Of a DNA stretch of 64,000 nucleotides, positions 28,161 through 37,292 are shown one piece after another. A program made the translations under genes and the position numbers. A model generated the notes under the pieces. The model did not search any database. It was not told the DNA's origin and saw nothing but the letters and a program-made list of their open reading frames with translations. The stretch is from Candidatus Polarisedimenticolaceae bacterium (GTDB lineage: Bacteria; Acidobacteriota; Polarisedimenticolia; Polarisedimenticolales; DASRJG01), in contig DASUCV010000004.1 in assembly GCA_036275915.1 (NCBI GenBank), positions 124,001-188,000 of the forward strand, read 5' to 3'. Position 1 is the stretch's first letter; every line of letters begins with the position of its first letter.

Positions 28161-29320
28161 GACTTGACTCCGCAATCGAGCAGCTTCGCCGCCGCCGCGC
28201 GGGCGCGACGGTCGGCGTCGAGGAGGTCGGCCAGGGTTCCCGCGGGTGCGTCGCCGAGTGCGACGAGCACCGCGCGAACGGTGTCGGGAATGTCGAAGAA
28301 TCCCGCGCGCCCGGCGAGGAACGCCTCGACCGCGATCTCGTTCGCCGCGTTCAGGACCGCCGGGGCCGCCCCGCCTCGCGCGAGCGCCTCGTAGGCGAGC
28401 GGCAGGCACGGGAAGCGCTCGAGGTCGGGCGCCTCGAACGCGAGCGGGCCCGCGCCGAGGAGGTCGAACGGCGGCAGCGCCGCGGGCAGACGCCGCGGGT
28501 AGGTCAGCGCGTACTGGATCGGGTGGCGCATGTCGGTCACGCCGAGCTGCGCCTTGAACGATCCGTCCGTCATCTCGACGAGCGAGTGCACGACGCTCTT
28601 CGGGTGGACCACGACCTTGATCCTCTCCCCGGGAAGGCCGAACAGCCAGTGAGCCTCGATGACCTCGAGCCCCTTGTTCATGAGCGTCGCCGAATCGATC
28701 GTGATCTTCGGCCCCATGACCCACGTCGGATGGCGGAGCGCCTGCTCGGGGCCGGCGCCGGCGAGGGCGCGCGCGTCCATCGTGCGGAACGGGCCGCCCG
28801 ACGCGGTGAGCCAGAGCGCCTTGATCTCCGCGCGGTCCTCACCCCGCAGACACTGGTGGATCGCGTTGTGCTCGCTGTCGATCGGCAGAATCGCCGAGCC
28901 GGTCTCGTTCGCCCGCGCCGTGAGGAAGGCCCCCGCGGCGACGAGCGCTTCCTTGTTGGCGAGCGCGAGGTCTTTCCCCGCATCGATCGCGGCGTACGCG
29001 GGCTCGACCCCGGCGGCGCCGACGAGCGCGCAGACGACGGTCGCGGCCTCGGGGTGGCGTGCCGCCTCGAAGAGCCCGTCGCGGCCGTGCACCACGCGCG
29101 TTCCGGCCGGCACCTCGGAGCGGAGCGCCGACGCCGCCTCGGCGTCCGAGACGGCGACGAGCGCGGGGCGGAAGCGCCTCGCCTGGTCCGCGAGGAGCGC
29201 GACGTTCCGCCCGCCGGTGAGCGCGACGACGCGGAAGGCGCCGGGCATCGACGCCACGACGTCGAGCGTCTGGCGTCCGATCGATCCGGTTGCGCCCAAG
29301 AGGGCGAGGCCCTTCGCCAT
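28157..29320 (-). CDS. dxr: 1-deoxy-D-xylulose 5-phosphate reductoisomerase
   Basis: A 387-residue MEP-pathway enzyme that makes 2-C-methyl-D-erythritol 4-phosphate from DXP with NADPH. Motifs are the N-terminal GATGSIGRQTLDVV, ALANKEALVAAG, ILPIDSEHNAIHQCL (metal site), WLTASGGPFR, HPTWVMGPKITIDSATLMNKGLEVIEAHWLF and HPKSVVHSLVEMTDGS. Length is normal. It shows that isoprenoids come from the MEP route, which feeds undecaprenyl synthesis by uppS in the same cluster. Confidence 0.98.
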   Translation of the reverse strand: MAKGLALLGATGSIGRQTLDVVASMPGAFRVVALTGGRNVALLADQARRFRPALVAVSDAEAASALRSEVPAGTRVVHGRDGLFEAARHPEAATVVCALVGAAGVEPAYAAIDAGKDLALANKEALVAAGAFLTARANETGSAILPIDSEHNAIHQCLRGEDRAEIKALWLTASGGPFRTMDARALAGAGPEQALRHPTWVMGPKITIDSATLMNKGLEVIEAHWLFGLPGERIKVVVHPKSVVHSLVEMTDGSFKAQLGVTDMRHPIQYALTYPRRLPAALPPFDLLGAGPLAFEAPDLERFPCLPLAYEALARGGAAPAVLNAANEIAVEAFLAGRAGFFDIPDTVRAVLVALGDAPAGTLADLLDADRRARAAAAKLLDCGVKS

Positions 29321-29324
29321 TGTC

Positions 29325-30137
29325 TCAGATCACTCCCACGAGAAATGCCCGCCAGTAATAGTAGAGGACGGGGGCCGCGACCATCAGGCTGTCGACGCGA
29401 TCGAGCACTCCCCCGTGGCCGGGGAGGAGGGACGAGGAGTCCTTGGCGCCGGCGGCGCGCTTCAGGAGGCTCTCGGCGAGGTCGCCCGCGATCCCCGCGG
29501 CGCAGAGGAGCGTCCCGAGGACGGCGGCGTGAACGATCGAAAGGCGCTGAAAGAACCAGAAATGGGCCAGCCCCGCGCCGAAAAGACTCGCCGCCCAGCC
29601 GCCGAGGACGCCCTCCCAGGTCTTCTTCGGCGAGATGGACGGGGCGAGAGGGTGTTTCCCGAACGCGCTCCCGAGGTAGTAGGCGCCGGTGTCCGAGAGG
29701 GTCGCGCAGACCATGGCGAGCATGAGGAGGTCGGAGCCGTTCTCGCCGGGGACCGCCCGGAGCGCGGCGCAGTGGGCGAGCCCGACGCCGACGAGAGCGA
29801 CGGGGACGATCGTTCCCGTGATCGCGTCGAGCATCGCCTCGGCGCCCGCGCGAGCGACCATCGCGCCCACGGGGATCACGAGGAAGAGCGCGACCAGCAC
29901 GTCGATCGGGTCGAGCCGCGGCGAGAGACCGGCGTAGGCCCAGACGAAGGCGAGGCTCGCGATCGTTCCACCCCAGCGGAACGGCTTCGCCCCGCGTGTC
30001 TCGAAGAGGCCGAGCGCCTCCCACGCGGCGAGCCCGACGACGGCCGCGAGCGCCGCGAGGAAGAGCGGGAACGGCGCCTTCTTGCAGAGGTACCAGGCGG
30101 CCGGGATCAGGAGGGACGCGGTGAGGAGGCGCGTCAT
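29325..30137 (-). CDS. cdsA: Phosphatidate cytidylyltransferase
   Basis: A 270-residue membrane enzyme that makes CDP-diacylglycerol from phosphatidate and CTP. About eight membrane helices. The family signature lies near the C-terminus: SPKKTWEGVLGGW, then GDLAESLLKRAAGAKDSSSLLPGHGGVLDRVDS. The ATG overlaps the uppS stop (ATGA), and dxr follows after 4 bp. Confidence 0.97.
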   Translation of the reverse strand: MTRLLTASLLIPAAWYLCKKAPFPLFLAALAAVVGLAAWEALGLFETRGAKPFRWGGTIASLAFVWAYAGLSPRLDPIDVLVALFLVIPVGAMVARAGAEAMLDAITGTIVPVALVGVGLAHCAALRAVPGENGSDLLMLAMVCATLSDTGAYYLGSAFGKHPLAPSISPKKTWEGVLGGWAASLFGAGLAHFWFFQRLSIVHAAVLGTLLCAAGIAGDLAESLLKRAAGAKDSSSLLPGHGGVLDRVDSLMVAAPVLYYYWRAFLVGVI

Positions 30138-30934
30138 CCTTGCACGAGCGCCGGCGACCCTTCCGCCGCTTCGCGCGGCGAGAGCCCGCCGAAGCGCCGC
30201 TCGCGCGTCTGGTACTCGAGGAGCGCGGCGAGGAGGTGGTTCCTCCGGAAGTCGGGCCAGAGCACCTCCGACACGACGAGCTCGGCGTAGGCGATCTGCC
30301 AGAGCAGGAAGTTGGAGACGCGCATCTCGCCCCCGGTCCGCACGACGAGGTCGGGCTCCGGCTGCCCCGCCGTGTAGAGGCTCTTCGCGAACGAGGCCTC
30401 GTCGACCTCCTCGGGACGGACGCCGAGGCGGATCAGCGCGCGGCAGGCGTCGACGATCTCCGCGCGGCCGCCGTACGAGAGGGCGAGGTTGAGCACGAGC
30501 CCTTCGTTCGCGCGGGTCGCCTCGACGGCGCGATGCAGCTCGTCCTGGACCGCCGGCGGCAGCTCATGCATCCGGCCGACGACCTGGACGCGGACGCCGT
30601 TCCGGTGCAGGTCGTCGAGCTCCTTGCGCAGGTACTCGCGGAGAAGGTCCATCAGGAAGTCGACCTCGGCCTTGGGCCGCTTCCAGTTCTCCTTCGAGAA
30701 CGCGTAGACGGTGAGCACCTGGAGGTCGAGGCAGCCGCACGCCTCGACGATGTCCCGGACCGAGGCGATGCCCGCGCGATGGCCGGCGATCCGCGGAAGA
30801 TGCCTCTTCCGCGCCCAGCGCCCGTTGCCGTCCATGATGAGGGCGACATGGCGAGGCAGACGCGCGAGATCGAGCTGCCGGAGCAGCCTCTCCCCTTCGC
30901 TCCCCGGGGGTGCCAGTCGCGTTAGGTTCGCCAT
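30134..30934 (-). CDS. uppS: Isoprenyl (undecaprenyl diphosphate) synthase
   Basis: A 266-residue cis-prenyltransferase that makes the lipid carrier for peptidoglycan. HVALIMDGNGRWARKR holds the catalytic Asp35; then HRAGIASVRDIVEAC, LTVYAFSKENWKRP and the C-terminal PEPDLVVRTGGEMRVSNFLLWQIAYAELVVSEVLWPDF. The ATG at 30932-30934 gives a 20-residue lead before the domain. First gene of the uppS-cdsA-dxr-rseP run. Confidence 0.97.
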   Translation of the reverse strand: MANLTRLAPPGSEGERLLRQLDLARLPRHVALIMDGNGRWARKRHLPRIAGHRAGIASVRDIVEACGCLDLQVLTVYAFSKENWKRPKAEVDFLMDLLREYLRKELDDLHRNGVRVQVVGRMHELPPAVQDELHRAVEATRANEGLVLNLALSYGGRAEIVDACRALIRLGVRPEEVDEASFAKSLYTAGQPEPDLVVRTGGEMRVSNFLLWQIAYAELVVSEVLWPDFRRNHLLAALLEYQTRERRFGGLSPREAAEGSPALVQG

Positions 30935-31002
30935 TCCCTCGCCGTGAAAAGTGAAGCGCGGGCGAATCTTAATGCCTTCTCCGCGAGAGCGGCAACCCGT
31001 GC

Positions 31003-32007
31003 CTAAAGCTTGTCGCCGTAGCCTTGCGGGTGCGCCCGATGCCAGGTCCATGCGGTCTTGACGATCGCGTCCAGGCTCGGCCGTTTGGCCCGCCAGCCGA
31101 GGCGCCGGATCGCCCTCTCGGCCGACGCGACGAGGATCGCCGGGTCGCCGGCGCGCCTCGGCGCGCGCTCGGTCGGCGGCGCGGCGCCCGCCACACGTGT
31201 GACGGCGGCGACGACCTCGCGCACCGAGAACCCCTCGCCGTTCCCGAGGTTGAACGCGCCGGATTCGAGCGTGCCGCGCTCGATCGCCCCCAGGGCGAGC
31301 GCGTGGGCCTCGGCGAGGTCCATGACGTGCACGTAGTCCCGGACGCACGTGCCGTCCGAGGTGGGGTAATCCTCGCCGAGGATCGGCGTCGGCGCCCCGC
31401 CGTCGACGATCGACCCGAGGAGGCGCGGGATCAGATGCGACTCCCGATCCCCATGGTCCTCGCCGATCTCGCCGCTCTCGTGCGCGCCGGCGGCGTTGAA
31501 GTAGCGCAGCGCCGCATGGCGCAAGCCGTAGGCGCGCTGGTACCACTGGAGCACCCGCTCGATCGCGAGCTTGGTCTCGCCGTACGGGTTCGTCGGCAGG
31601 CAGGGATGCTCCTCGCGGATCGGCACGTCCCGCGGCTCGCCGTAGACGGCGGCCGACGAGGAGAAGACGAACGTCTTGACGTCGTGCTTGCGCATCGCGT
31701 CCAAGAGGACGAGGGTCTTGACCACGTTGTTCGCGTAGTACGCCGCCGGATCGGTCATCGACGCGCCGACGAGGCAGCTTCCGGCCATGTGGACGACCGC
31801 GTCGACGCTCCGGCCCGCGAAGATCCCGTCGAGCACCGACGCGTCGCCGAAATCGCCCTCGATGAACGTCGCGCGGCCCGCCGCGGCGCGATGGCCGAAC
31901 GACAGGTCGTCGAGGATGATGACGTCGCGGCGCGCTTCCTCTTGGAGGTACCGCGCGACGTGGCTGCCGACGTAGCCCGCGCCACCCGTGACGAGAACCT
32001 GGCTCAT
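31003..32007 (-). CDS. galE: UDP-glucose 4-epimerase
   Basis: A 334-residue extended short-chain dehydrogenase. It has the NAD-binding VLVTGGAGYVGSHVARYL, the Ser of FVFSSSAAVYGEPRDVP, the YxxxK in NPYGETKLAIERVL, and the GalE strings RYFNAAGAHESGEIGEDH and DGTCVRDYVHVMDLAEAHALAL. It interconverts UDP-glucose and UDP-galactose for surface glycans. The ATG overlaps the truA stop (ATGA). It is divergent from nothing close; uppS starts 68 bp downstream on the same strand. Confidence 0.96.
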   Translation of the reverse strand: MSQVLVTGGAGYVGSHVARYLQEEARRDVIILDDLSFGHRAAAGRATFIEGDFGDASVLDGIFAGRSVDAVVHMAGSCLVGASMTDPAAYYANNVVKTLVLLDAMRKHDVKTFVFSSSAAVYGEPRDVPIREEHPCLPTNPYGETKLAIERVLQWYQRAYGLRHAALRYFNAAGAHESGEIGEDHGDRESHLIPRLLGSIVDGGAPTPILGEDYPTSDGTCVRDYVHVMDLAEAHALALGAIERGTLESGAFNLGNGEGFSVREVVAAVTRVAGAAPPTERAPRRAGDPAILVASAERAIRRLGWRAKRPSLDAIVKTAWTWHRAHPQGYGDKL

Positions 32008-32777
32008 CGGGCGCGCATGGTAACACCGTAATCGACCCGCTCGAGCGTGAGCGCGCGCGCCGCCGCGGTCGGTCCCGCGAGCCGCCTCTCGCCGGACGCG
32101 AGCACCTCGGCGATGCGCTGCGGGTCGAAGCGTCCGGCGCCGATCTCGAGGAGCGTGCCCACGATGTTGCGCACCATGTGCGTGAGGAAACCGTCGGCCG
32201 TGAACGCGAGCGCGTCGAGCGACGGACGGATCGCGACCCGCCGTGCGACGGTCATCGTCCGCACGCGATCGGCGACGACGCAGGACGCCGCCGCGAAGCC
32301 GGTGAAGTCGCGGCGCCCCGGCAGGAGCGTGAGCGCCGCGTCGATGGCATCGAGATCGAGGCGGCGCGTCGCGTGGAGCGCGTAGCGCGCGAGGAACGGA
32401 TCGCCCGCCGGCGAGCGGTCGACGTAGTACGCGTACGTCTTCGCGATCGCGTCGTGCCTGGAGTGAAATCCGTCCGGCACCGTCGCGACGTCCTGCACCC
32501 GTATCGCGTCGGGGAGGATCCGCCGGAGCGCATGCGCGATCGCTGTGTCATCCTCGGCGAGCGCGACCGTGGCGTCGGCGACCTGGCCGCGTGCGTGCAC
32601 GCCCGCATCGGTGCGGCCGGCCCCGCGCACGTTGACGCGCGTTCCGCCGTGCAGGCGCGCGAGCGCCTCCTCGACCGTCCCCTGGATCGTCGGCCGGTTC
32701 GGCTGGACCTGCCAGCCGGCGTAACCGGTCCCGTCGTAGGCGAGGTCGAGGCGGATCCGCCGCGCCGCCCTCGTCAC
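32004..32777 (-). CDS. truA: tRNA pseudouridine(38-40) synthase
   Basis: A 257-residue TruA. IRLDLAYDGTGYAGWQVQPNRPTIQGTVEEAL opens the domain; the catalytic Asp57 is in RGAGRTDAGVHARGQVA; HSRHDAIAKTYAYYV and GFLTHMVRNIVGTLLEIGAGR close it. It modifies U38-40 in the anticodon arm of many tRNAs. The GTG at 32775-32777 overlaps the upstream carboxypeptidase stop (GTGA). Confidence 0.97.
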   Translation of the reverse strand: MTRAARRIRLDLAYDGTGYAGWQVQPNRPTIQGTVEEALARLHGGTRVNVRGAGRTDAGVHARGQVADATVALAEDDTAIAHALRRILPDAIRVQDVATVPDGFHSRHDAIAKTYAYYVDRSPAGDPFLARYALHATRRLDLDAIDAALTLLPGRRDFTGFAAASCVVADRVRTMTVARRVAIRPSLDALAFTADGFLTHMVRNIVGTLLEIGAGRFDPQRIAEVLASGERRLAGPTAAARALTLERVDYGVTMRAR

Positions 32778-33679
32778 CGGGCTGGCTTCGGCGTGAACGT
32801 CACGACGCGACGCGCCGTGTCTACCACGGCGCCGCCGCCGATCGGGATCGTCCACTTGCCGTCGCCGTGGCCGACGGGGATCCCGGTCACGACGGGAACT
32901 CCGAGCGGCAGCAGGTGGTCGCGAAGGACCTCCCGGACGTCGCGATCGCCCGGGAAGGTACGCGTCGTGCGCGGGACGAGCAGCTGGCCGACGAGCACCG
33001 CCGCCAGGCCGCGGAGCGCCCCCGCCATCTTCATGTGGTTGAGCAGACGGTCGATCCGGTACGCCTGCTCGCCCGCCTCCTCGAAGAAGAGGACCGAGCC
33101 GCGGAGATCGGGCATGTGGCGCGTGCCCAGGAGGTGCGTGAGCACCGTGAGGTTCCCGCCCATGAGCCGGCCGCGCGCCTTCCCGCCGGAGAGCACATCG
33201 CGCGCGGCAAGGGGGCGTTTCACGGCGCGGCCGGCGAGCATCGCGGCGAGCGACGGCGCGTGGAACGCCTCCTTCCGTCCGAGCTCCGCGACGAACGGCG
33301 CGTGGAGGCAGAGCGCCTTCGTCCGCGCGAGGAGGGCGCCCGCGAGCGCCGTGACGTCGCTGTAGCCGAGGAGCAGCTTCGGCTCCCGGACGAGCCGCGC
33401 CAGGTCGATGCGGTCGAGCAGGCGCGCGGTGCCGTAGCCGCCCCGCGCGAACCAGATCGCGTCGAGCGCTCGATCCTCGATCGCGGTCTCGAGATCGGCC
33501 TGACGCGCGGCGTCGTCCCCCGCGAAGTAGCCGTCGACCGCGCGAAGATGCTCGCCCTCGGCGGCACGGATCCCGCGCTTCGCGAGCGCTTCGAGACCGG
33601 CGTCGAGCGCCTCGGGAAGTACGGCGAACCCCGGAGCGACGACGCCCACGCGGTCGCCGCGCGCGAGGAGCGCGCTCAT
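32774..33679 (-). CDS. LD-carboxypeptidase (peptidase S66)
   Basis: A 301-residue S66 serine peptidase that trims the terminal D-Ala from tetrapeptides in murein recycling. Family strings are GDRVGVVAPGF, AIWFARGGYGTARLLDRID, LLGYSDVTALAGALLAR (nucleophile Ser of GYSD), GNLTVLTHLLGT and FFEEAGEQAYRIDRLLNHM (catalytic Glu). The C-terminal GIPVGHGDGKWTIPIG carries the catalytic His. No signal peptide is seen, so it acts in the cytoplasm. It heads the ldcA-truA-galE set. Confidence 0.93.
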   Translation of the reverse strand: MSALLARGDRVGVVAPGFAVLPEALDAGLEALAKRGIRAAEGEHLRAVDGYFAGDDAARQADLETAIEDRALDAIWFARGGYGTARLLDRIDLARLVREPKLLLGYSDVTALAGALLARTKALCLHAPFVAELGRKEAFHAPSLAAMLAGRAVKRPLAARDVLSGGKARGRLMGGNLTVLTHLLGTRHMPDLRGSVLFFEEAGEQAYRIDRLLNHMKMAGALRGLAAVLVGQLLVPRTTRTFPGDRDVREVLRDHLLPLGVPVVTGIPVGHGDGKWTIPIGGGAVVDTARRVVTFTPKPAR

Positions 33680-33738
33680 GCGTGAAATCCGCCGCCGCCG
33701 GTTCCGGCCACCCGGACCCGGCGGTAGCGAGCGTCGTC

Positions 33739-34142
<404 letters not shown>

Positions 34143-34144
34143 TC

Positions 34145-34150
34145 ATTATG
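34145..34150 (-). promoter_or_regulatory. -10 element CATAAT of rnpB
   Basis: CATAAT on the minus strand ends a few bases before the predicted 5' end of RNase P RNA. No good -35 hexamer was found. The opposing methylase gene starts only 14 bp away. Confidence 0.5.
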
Positions 34151-34164
34151 GCATCTTCATCGTC

Positions 34165-34953
34165 GTGCTCACCCGCCGCCACCCGCTCGTCCGGCAGCTC
34201 CGCGACCTGCGTCGCGATGCGGCGGCGCGTCGCGACGCCGGGCTCCTCGTCGCCGAGGGGGTCCATCTCGTGCAGGAGGCGCTCGCGTCGCACGCCACGA
34301 TCGAGACCGCCGTCGTCGTGCCGCGGCTTCGCGATCTCCCCGAGGGGCGGGATCTGCTCGACGCCCTGAGACGGCGCGGGGTGACGATCGAGGAGGCGAG
34401 CGACGAGGTCCTGGACGCGCTGCAGGATGCGAGGGCGCCGCAGCCGGTTTTGGCCCTCGTGCGCCACGCGGCTCGGTCGCTGGACGACGTCATGAGCGGG
34501 CTGCCGCTCGTCGTCGTGGCCTGCGGGGTCCAGGACCCCGGGAACCTCGGCTCGCTCGTCCGCTCGACCGAGGCGGCCGGCGGGACCGGCCTCGTCGCGA
34601 CGCCGGGAAGCGCCGATCTCACGCACCCGCGCACGGTGCGCGCGACGATGGGGTCGATTTTCCGCCTTCCGTCCGTCGCGGCGCAGCTCCCCGCGGTGAT
34701 CGAAGCGGCGCGCGCCCGCGGCCTTCTCCTCCTCGGCGCCTCGCCCTCCGGGACGCCTTACGACGAAGCCCCGTGGACGAAGCCGGTGGCCCTCTTCCTC
34801 GGGGCCGAAGGCTCCGGTCTTCCCGAGGCGCTGAGGGGCGCTCTCGACGCCACGGTCGCGATACCGATGAGCGGAGCGGTCGAGAGCCTGTCGGTGGGAG
34901 CGGCCGGCGCCGTGCTCCTCATCGAGGCGGCTCGGGCGCGACGAAGAGCCTAG
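34165..34953 (+). CDS. TrmH/SpoU family RNA 2'-O-methyltransferase
   Basis: A 262-residue SPOUT enzyme. An N-terminal substrate-binding part (HPLVRQLRDLRRDAAARRDAGLLVAEGVHLVQEAL) precedes the knotted domain with PLVVVACGVQDPGNLGSLVRSTEAAGGTGLV, RATMGSIFRLP, VALFLGAEGSGLPEAL and IPMSGAVESLSVGAAGAVLLIEA, the three SpoU motifs. It methylates ribose in tRNA or rRNA; which one is not resolved. GTG start. It is divergent from rnpB and overlaps the kinase gene by 4 bp tail to tail. Confidence 0.93.
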   Translation: MLTRRHPLVRQLRDLRRDAAARRDAGLLVAEGVHLVQEALASHATIETAVVVPRLRDLPEGRDLLDALRRRGVTIEEASDEVLDALQDARAPQPVLALVRHAARSLDDVMSGLPLVVVACGVQDPGNLGSLVRSTEAAGGTGLVATPGSADLTHPRTVRATMGSIFRLPSVAAQLPAVIEAARARGLLLLGASPSGTPYDEAPWTKPVALFLGAEGSGLPEALRGALDATVAIPMSGAVESLSVGAAGAVLLIEAARARRRA

Positions 34954-37292
34954 CGGCGGATGATGCGAAGGCGCGGACGCTCCGGCGCCTCGTGCGCGGG
35001 GGGATCCTCCGCGACCGGAGGCTCGGGATCGGGGACGGCGACCGGCCGCGGCGGCTCGGCCTCGCGCTCCGCCGCGATCGGGAGGGTGAACGAGAAGATC
35101 GTGCCCTCGCCCGGAGTGCTCGTCGCGTGGATGACGCACCCGTGCAGCCGCAGGATGTTCCGCACGATCGCGAGCCCGATGCCGGTCCCTTCCTTTCCGC
35201 CTTCGCCCGCGCGGCTTCCCGCCTGATAGAAGCGATCGAAGATCTTCTCGAGATCCTCGCGCGCGATCCCACTTCCGGTGTCCTTGACGTGGACGAGCGC
35301 GAAGCCGGGCTTGCCGCGCGCGAACTCGATCGCGATCGAGCCGCGGTCGCGGTTGAACTTCACGGCGTTCGAGAGGAGGTTCACGAAGACCTGGAGGATC
35401 TTGTCCCGGTCGGCGCGCACGAGGAGCGCGGGATCGGCCGCCGTGCGCGTGACGCGCAGCTCCTTCGCCTCGATCTTCTCGCGCAGGAGCGCGAGCGCCT
35501 CGTCGGCGACCGCCGCCGGCGGAAAGACGCGCAGGTCGATGGCGCCGCCGTCGCGGTCCATCCGGGCGAAGGCGAGGAGGTTGTCGATCATCGCGATGAG
35601 ACGGTCGATGTTGCGCAGCGAGAGCGAGAGCCCCTGCTTCTGCTCGTCGTTGATCGGCCCGAGCCGCCCCTTGAGGATCATCTCGGTGTAGCCGCGGATC
35701 GATACGAGCGGCGTCTGCAGCTCGTGGCTGACGTTCGCGAGCAGGTCGGACTTCATCGTGTCGAGCCTCTGCAACTCCTGGTTCAGCCGCTCGGCCTCGG
35801 CCCGGCGCGACGCGAGATCGTCGTGGAGCGCGCGCAGCTTCGCCTGCGCCGTCTCCGCCGCCTCGAGCCTTCGCCGGAGCGACGCGGTGTCCCGCGCGCG
35901 CTCGGCGTCGCGCGCGGATTGCGCGGTGACGTCGCGCGCGAGGAGGAGACGGCCGGTGACCGGACCGTCGGGACCTCCGAGCGGGCGCGCGGCGAGCGCC
36001 ACCGTGCGCGTTCCCGCGGTGACGACGTCCTCGACCGTCGTCGCTTCGGCGGCGGCGAGGCACGCCGCGGCCGCGGCGCCGAGCTCGCCCCGGTCACGGA
36101 GCGTGCGGAGCAGGTCCCCCTCGGTCGCCCCGGCGGCCGACGACGCCGCCAGTCCGAAGAGATGCGCGAAGGCGGGGTTGGCGAAGCGTACGCGCGGCCC
36201 TCCGGGACCGTCCTCGACGAGGACGACCGCCTCGTCGATCGTGTCGAGGATCGTGGCGAGCCGCGCCTCCTGCGCCGCGACCGCGCCCTGCGCCCGTCCC
36301 AGCGCCGTCTCGTCCCGGAAGACGACGAGCGCTCCGGCGCGCCCCTCGTGGCGGTGGGCGATTGCGAGCCAGCTCACCTTCGGACCCTCGCGACCCGCCG
36401 CGTCGCGAAGCCTGAGCGTTCCCTCGAACCGCGGCGGCCCGTCGCCGCGCTCGATCGCAGAGAGCGCGTCTTGCACGACGAGCACGTCGCCGGTCGCCAC
36501 GCGATCGCGGAGCGCGAAGCCCGGCAGCTCGCCGGACTCGATCTCGAGGAGGGCGCGGAGCGCGCCGTTGCCGGAGACGATGCGTCCGCCCTGGACGACG
36601 CCGACGCCCCCCGGCAGCTTCTCCAGGATGTCCTGCGCCCGCTCCTCGTCGCGATGCTTGCCGGTCGTCTCGCGGTCCTGGTCGGACACGTCCTGCACGA
36701 CGACGAGAAAACCGGGGTGATCGTCGGACGGGCCGCGGAGGAGGCGGATGGTCAGGCGCGCGGAGAATCGCGTCCCGTCCTTCCGCACCATGACGCCGCG
36801 CGACTCGATGCCGCGCTCCCTCAGGCTCCTGCGCGCGAGCTTCGGAAGGACGTCCTTCCACGATGCCTCGTCGAACAACATCGCGACGTTCCGGCCGACG
36901 AGCGCCTCCTCTTCCCAGCCGAACAGCGACACCGCGCCCGGCGAGACGATTCGGAGATCGCCGTCGGCGTCGGTGGCGACGACGCCGTAGCCGGTCGCGG
37001 CGTCCTGAAGCGCGTGGTATGCCTCGCCCGCCGCCTCGGTGCGCGCCCAGCGAACGGACAGGTCCTGGCCGAGCCGGTTCGCCGCGTCGGCGATCGGCGC
37101 GTAAGGCGAGCGCGGCTCGATCTCGAGACGCCCGCGCGGACGTCCTCCGCGCATCTCCTCGAGCACCCGGACGATCTCCTGCGTCTCGCGCCGGCTGCCG
37201 CGCCGCGCGGCGAAGAGCAGCGCCATCGCCCCCGCCGCCGCGACGGCGACGATGACGGCGAGCAGGCCGACGAGAGCGGACGGCAAGGTCAT
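34950..37292 (-). CDS. PAS-domain sensor histidine kinase
   Basis: A 780-residue kinase. One N-terminal membrane helix (LVGLLAVIVAVAAAGAMALLFAA) is followed by three to four PAS-type domains (YGVVATDADGDLRIVSPGAVSLFGWEEEALVGRN; ILEKLPGGVGVVQGGRIVSGNGAL; ILDTIDEAVVLVEDGPGGPRVRFANPAFAHLFG), a coiled-coil linker and the HisKA domain with VSHELQTPLVSIRGY (phospho-acceptor H523). The HATPase has NLLSNAVKFN, VKDTGSGIAREDL and GTGIGLAIVRNI. Its start overlaps the EAL gene stop, so it belongs to the PilZ-receiver-EAL-kinase operon. The C-terminus is Pro/Glu-rich. Confidence 0.93.
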   Translation of the reverse strand: MTLPSALVGLLAVIVAVAAAGAMALLFAARRGSRRETQEIVRVLEEMRGGRPRGRLEIEPRSPYAPIADAANRLGQDLSVRWARTEAAGEAYHALQDAATGYGVVATDADGDLRIVSPGAVSLFGWEEEALVGRNVAMLFDEASWKDVLPKLARRSLRERGIESRGVMVRKDGTRFSARLTIRLLRGPSDDHPGFLVVVQDVSDQDRETTGKHRDEERAQDILEKLPGGVGVVQGGRIVSGNGALRALLEIESGELPGFALRDRVATGDVLVVQDALSAIERGDGPPRFEGTLRLRDAAGREGPKVSWLAIAHRHEGRAGALVVFRDETALGRAQGAVAAQEARLATILDTIDEAVVLVEDGPGGPRVRFANPAFAHLFGLAASSAAGATEGDLLRTLRDRGELGAAAAACLAAAEATTVEDVVTAGTRTVALAARPLGGPDGPVTGRLLLARDVTAQSARDAERARDTASLRRRLEAAETAQAKLRALHDDLASRRAEAERLNQELQRLDTMKSDLLANVSHELQTPLVSIRGYTEMILKGRLGPINDEQKQGLSLSLRNIDRLIAMIDNLLAFARMDRDGGAIDLRVFPPAAVADEALALLREKIEAKELRVTRTAADPALLVRADRDKILQVFVNLLSNAVKFNRDRGSIAIEFARGKPGFALVHVKDTGSGIAREDLEKIFDRFYQAGSRAGEGGKEGTGIGLAIVRNILRLHGCVIHATSTPGEGTIFSFTLPIAAEREAEPPRPVAVPDPEPPVAEDPPAHEAPERPRLRIIRR